The notes below the pieces were generated by a model that made no database searches, was not told where the DNA came from, and saw only the letters and a list, made by a program, of their open reading frames with translations. A stretch of 8,899 nt of DNA, taken from contig JAMDCE010000462.1 of the NCBI GenBank assembly GCA_023489135.1, positions 1 to 8,899 of the forward strand, in the 5' to 3' direction. This DNA comes from Chloroflexota bacterium (lineage in GTDB: Bacteria; Chloroflexota; Chloroflexia; JAMDCE01). Positions 5,795 through 8,899 of this stretch are shown here, piece after piece (the first letter of the stretch is position 1; each line of letters begins with the position of its first letter). Position numbers and translations under genes: made by a program.

Positions 5795-8677
5795 TTAGTC
5801 CCGCTGGGGTTTTTCTTTCATGATCCCCATGTACAACTCGATGACGTCGGCTAGAACGCCGCTGGTAGCCCAGACGACGAGCTTGTCTATGTCGGCCGAA
5901 GGCGGTCGTTTTTCCCACGCGGCGTTGAGTACGGCATCGCGACATAGCCGGCGGAAGGTCTCTTCTTGAGGGGAAGGTTGCCACGCTTCGCGGCGGCTTT
6001 CGACGGTATCGCGCAGGGCATGGATCTGGCTGGTGGTCAAGCCGTCTCTGCCAGCAATGAGCGCCCAACCCTGCCGGATGGTATCCAGGTCATCCAGCAG
6101 GTAAGGTCTGGTGAGGCGGCCGTTACGCTTTCCCTGTTCATTGTGAGCGATTTCAAAGCGGCGGGCGGTGGTATCCAGCCACTCGAAATCGAAGGTGGCC
6201 GGAGTAAAGTAGGCCTGATCGCCTGCTTTCAGTTGGCCGGCGTGAACCAGCCAACATTCCTCTGTTGTGCCAGAGCCGGTAGGCCGTTGCCCTTTGAAGG
6301 CAAGCGTACGGCCGTCTCTTATGCTGTCATCGCCATTGGCCTCGACGAAGACGTAGGGATACCAGATATCCTTCGTGCAGCCATCCCCCATGACAGCCGG
6401 CACCTGCCAACTAATGGATCGGCCGTCCTGCTCCAGTTGCACCGTGATGGTTTCCCGAAACTGCTGTGTGCCATCGGCCAAAAGGTGATGTTCATTCGGC
6501 AACGTCTCCTCAGTGGCATCCGCCTGCACTGTCCAGGTGTGGTCCCCGCCCAAAGCCTTTTGCTGGAGCATTCGTCGGCCGGCATCTAGCGCGGCGTGCA
6601 GAGGAGCATGGCGGTGAAAATAGGCTATGCCCCCACGCAGCGGCAGCCGGTTGCGCACCTTGCCCATCTCCCGATCATACTTCGTCTTGATCATCTGCAC
6701 GATGTCCAGGGCCTTATCGGCAGGGACCAACGCCATAAAGGTGCGGGGTTCGGCCAGGATGTGGACGGTGGTGGAGTAGGCAGCATCCTGATGTTCGAGA
6801 CGCGCGATGGCACAGCCGGCAATCAGATTTCCCTTCCTCGTTCCCGCTGCTTCGGAATCACGTAGTATGGGTTTCTCCTTGCCGTTAACAAAGCGTTCGC
6901 GGATCGAATCTTCGACGAAGATCGCGGCTGCGGCCGGGTCGCTGTAGATAGACTTATCCGCGCCTAGTTGTCGGGCCGTGTAGCCCAGGTTATCGGCGCT
7001 AACGAAGTAGCCCCCGCTCCCATAATTGGTGGCTGGATACCAGACCAGGCTCATAATCGTGTTGCCAAGCTCAAGCTCATATACGTGAAAATCGCCCAGT
7101 TCAGGTACCAGATCCAACCATATCTGCAACCTGCGGCGGTCATCAGACAAACGTGAACCAGCCCGTTCCTGAGCCTCCCGCCAAAAACGGCGGGTGGTTT
7201 CCCATACGCGACGAATGCGGCTGAACGAGGCGCTTTTCTTAACCTCATGGGCGCAGGTGCTTGATGATGTTGGCCCGTTGCCCGGCGCGACAAGCACCAG
7301 GGAAATCTGATTGCCGGCGTCCAGCCAGTGCGTCAGTTCGAATTGCCCGGTTATCAGAGCCACTCGCCCATTACTATCGCTCACCTCGTCAATCCATATC
7401 GTGTCCACGGTCTGGCCGGTAGCCCAGTTCATGGAGCGATCAGAACGCCGTTGCTCACACGTGTCACAAACACTGCGTTCTTGTGCCTTTCGCTCGGGGC
7501 CTTGGGGACGCAAGCCACACACGGTACAGACTTCGCCGTACCGGTCTTGCCAGAAAGCCTGAACGGCCGCAGGCTGGGGATGGGCCGTGATGTCTTTTGC
7601 GAGCAGTGCGCCAACTGGGGGCATCTCATCTAGCAGGGACTGATCGGATTCTCGTTTGGTTCGAAAGTCCGGGTCTTGTCCCCACCAGGCCGTCGCGTCA
7701 AGACAAACTTCCGGCATAGCCTCCCCACCAAGCTGGAGATGGCTCTTGTTTTCTGGCGAAGCCTGCGCGAATTCCTGCAGGATAAGTTGTCTTAGCGACT
7801 GCCCATGCTGATTAGCAAAGTTATCCAAAAGGTCCGGTAGATCGGGAACGACGAAAACGGCACCTGCTTCGTCCCGGTACACTTCGCTGCCTAGCGGGTA
7901 GGTTACTTCCAACACCTCTCGCACCCGGTTCAAGGCATCGGTTACGAGCTTCCGCCTGGCTAACAGATCAGGCAAGCGCAAGGCTTCCAAGGCATAAGAC
8001 AAGCCGTCAAGGCGAACGCTCAATAGGCGCCAGCGCAAGTCGCGTGCGGCCGGTTGGCTGCCGAGTAGAGCGCCAGCAACGGCCGCCTTGAAGAGTGTGC
8101 CTACAAGCACCCCCCAATCCCAGAGTGAAACTTCATTGATGGGGCGACGTGTATCTGCACCAACTGCAGAAAACAGTTGCTGCACGCTTGCCCTTAAGCT
8201 TTGCCTCTTTGAAGTCGAGTAATCGGCCAGGTCATTCCAAGGCAACCCCCATAACGCTGTGGTCAGATCGCTTGGCACAGATGACTCGTATCCAAACGCT
8301 GAACTGATTTGCGTGCCTGGATAGCATTGTTTGCCACTATCAGCTGGCTCTTGCTTGTCGAAGTGGGCCGTGTCGTGGCATCTGGACAGATACAGGACCA
8401 AGAATGAGACCGTTAGGCAGTGGCGGCGTGGTTCCCAGTCGTTCAACAATCGAGACAGTAGCTCATTGGTTGATTGGATAGATAAGGTAGCTGACGACAG
8501 GGCGGGGAACTTATTGGTGAGCTTGTCACGGGGTAGTCCCAAGTCATTCTTGGCCTTATCAGCGGCTTGGGTTCGCAGTTGCTCGTCAGAACATTTGCGG
8601 TAATCGTGCAGCCAACCGATGGCTTCGGCCAGCAAGACAGCATCTTGGTGTTGAGCCAGGGTTTCCAGTTGGCTCAT
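5795..8677 (-). CDS. csx11: Cas10 of the Csx11 type (subtype III-C), cyclase motif lost
   Basis: Large subunit of the type III effector, 960 residues; Csx11 proteins are over 900. The N-terminal HD region keeps LHDYRK with His24-Asp25, and a second CHDTAH at 100-105. A first Palm-like segment lies near 266-282 (VYRDEAGAVFVVPDLPD). A Cys4 zinc knuckle follows: CTVC (384-387) and CDTC (404-407). The second Palm begins at TIWIDEVSDSNGRVALITG (426-444), then SFSRIRRVWETTRRFW (484-499), both Csx11-like. In active Cas10 the motif YAGGDD precedes a strand and 'P-x-D'; here the aligned stretch is LAEPRTFMALVPAD (641-654), so GGDD has become EPRT and cyclic-oligoadenylate synthesis should be lost, as known for III-C. 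GGIAYFHRHAPLHAAL (682-697) follows as in other Palms. GGAGGT five bases before the ATG (8683-8688) supports the start. Subtype is inferred from pattern memory. Confidence 0.88.
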   Translation of the reverse strand: MSQLETLAQHQDAVLLAEAIGWLHDYRKCSDEQLRTQAADKAKNDLGLPRDKLTNKFPALSSATLSIQSTNELLSRLLNDWEPRRHCLTVSFLVLYLSRCHDTAHFDKQEPADSGKQCYPGTQISSAFGYESSVPSDLTTALWGLPWNDLADYSTSKRQSLRASVQQLFSAVGADTRRPINEVSLWDWGVLVGTLFKAAVAGALLGSQPAARDLRWRLLSVRLDGLSYALEALRLPDLLARRKLVTDALNRVREVLEVTYPLGSEVYRDEAGAVFVVPDLPDLLDNFANQHGQSLRQLILQEFAQASPENKSHLQLGGEAMPEVCLDATAWWGQDPDFRTKRESDQSLLDEMPPVGALLAKDITAHPQPAAVQAFWQDRYGEVCTVCGLRPQGPERKAQERSVCDTCEQRRSDRSMNWATGQTVDTIWIDEVSDSNGRVALITGQFELTHWLDAGNQISLVLVAPGNGPTSSSTCAHEVKKSASFSRIRRVWETTRRFWREAQERAGSRLSDDRRRLQIWLDLVPELGDFHVYELELGNTIMSLVWYPATNYGSGGYFVSADNLGYTARQLGADKSIYSDPAAAAIFVEDSIRERFVNGKEKPILRDSEAAGTRKGNLIAGCAIARLEHQDAAYSTTVHILAEPRTFMALVPADKALDIVQMIKTKYDREMGKVRNRLPLRGGIAYFHRHAPLHAALDAGRRMLQQKALGGDHTWTVQADATEETLPNEHHLLADGTQQFRETITVQLEQDGRSISWQVPAVMGDGCTKDIWYPYVFVEANGDDSIRDGRTLAFKGQRPTGSGTTEECWLVHAGQLKAGDQAYFTPATFDFEWLDTTARRFEIAHNEQGKRNGRLTRPYLLDDLDTIRQGWALIAGRDGLTTSQIHALRDTVESRREAWQPSPQEETFRRLCRDAVLNAAWEKRPPSADIDKLVVWATSGVLADVIELYMGIMKEKPQRD

Positions 8678-8899
8678 GCGCTACCTCCGGTGAGCCGGTC
8701 CGCCAGCTCGGCGGCTTGGGTTTGCAGCTCGCTCCAGTTGGCAAAGCTGCGTTTAGCAACAGGAGATCGCGAAGGCGGCTGAACCATCGTCGGCTCGGGC
8801 TGAGGGGCAACCTGCTCCAACAGAGCCTTGCCCTCGCGCTCCCACCAGGCTTTCGCCTTGTCGTAAAGCTGTTTGTCCTTCTTGGCGATTTCTATTCCC
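8674..8899 (-). CDS. C-terminal part of an upstream type III operon gene (partial)
   Basis: An open frame enters from the window edge and stops with TGA (8674-8676), overlapping the Cas10 start as ATGA; 74 codons are visible. The peptide has a charged, Trp-containing helix (AKAWWEREGKALLEQ), a Pro-rich linker (APQPEPTMVQPPSRSP) and a last amphipathic helix (NWSELQTQAAELADRL) before GGSA. The start lies beyond 8899. Four-base overlap and shared strand put it in the CRISPR operon, so another RAMP subunit of the complex (a Cmr1/Cmr6-like Cas7) is the likeliest identity. The visible tail has no diagnostic motif. The same bases on the other strand and in other frames give only shadow frames. Confidence 0.75.
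   Translation of the reverse strand, partial: GIEIAKKDKQLYDKAKAWWEREGKALLEQVAPQPEPTMVQPPSRSPVAKRSFANWSELQTQAAELADRLTGGSA

Noticed and set aside
6325..6336. NGDD at Cas10 residues 781-784 as the cyclase motif
   Set aside because: It comes after the G-I-x-Y-x-H segment that normally follows GGDD and is in a probable insert, so its position does not fit the Palm active site.
5966..6589. 207-codon plus-strand frame opposite csx11
   Set aside because: Antisense shadow of a well-supported Cas10 gene; no coherent domain pattern.

Overview
The window reads as a bacterial chromosomal segment of moderate-to-high GC. The tRNA has no encoded CCA. The gene families present (a TctC-type lipoprotein, an AbiE pair and a Csx11-type Cas10) recur in Chloroflexota, clostridial-type Firmicutes and some thermophiles. 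A Chloroflexota-like or Gram-positive-like host is my best guess, but the sequence does not settle the taxon.

Left part, plus strand (1-1573). A sigma70-like promoter (113-141) drives a leader and then a 346-residue lipoprotein of the TctC/Bug solute-binding family (273-1313). Next comes a self-contained tRNA-Asp(GUC) unit: a strong promoter (1375-1404), a long perfect inverted repeat over the likely start site and leader (1407-1450), the tRNA (1459-1532) and an intrinsic terminator (1537-1569). Bases 1574-1807 hold no gene.

Middle, minus strand (1808-3434). A two-gene AbiE toxin-antitoxin / abortive-infection operon: abiEi (antitoxin and autorepressor) overlaps abiEii (nucleotidyltransferase toxin) by ATGA. 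Upstream is a consensus-like minus-strand promoter (TTGCCA-17-TATACT). Its -10 lies inside one arm of a 56-bp nested, exactly centred inverted repeat, which fits the paired operators that AbiEi proteins are known to bind. A coding-like remnant of unknown origin may lie between abiE and the CRISPR genes (3435-3588).

Right part, minus strand (3588-8899). A tightly packed type III CRISPR effector operon. In transcription order it holds the C-terminus of a gene running off the window, a 960-residue Cas10 of the Csx11 type (the subtype III-C signature), a Cmr4-like Cas7 backbone protein, a Cmr5-like small subunit, and a Cas5-like RAMP protein. Three of the four junctions are 4-base stop/start overlaps and the fourth is a 19-base gap. 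Cas10 keeps an N-terminal His-Asp pair and a Cys4 zinc knuckle, but the place where the cyclase GGDD should be reads EPRT, so cyclic-oligoadenylate signalling is unlikely. The Cmr4-like protein keeps the Asp that cleaves target RNA. The predicted complex therefore cuts RNA, and perhaps DNA through the HD domain, without a second messenger. No CRISPR array, cas6, cas1/cas2 or CARF effector is visible, so crRNAs must come from elsewhere.

Read together, 1537-8899 looks like a defence island beside a tRNA gene. The codirectional type III-C and AbiE modules would provide two layers: targeted RNA cleavage, then growth arrest through tRNA modification.
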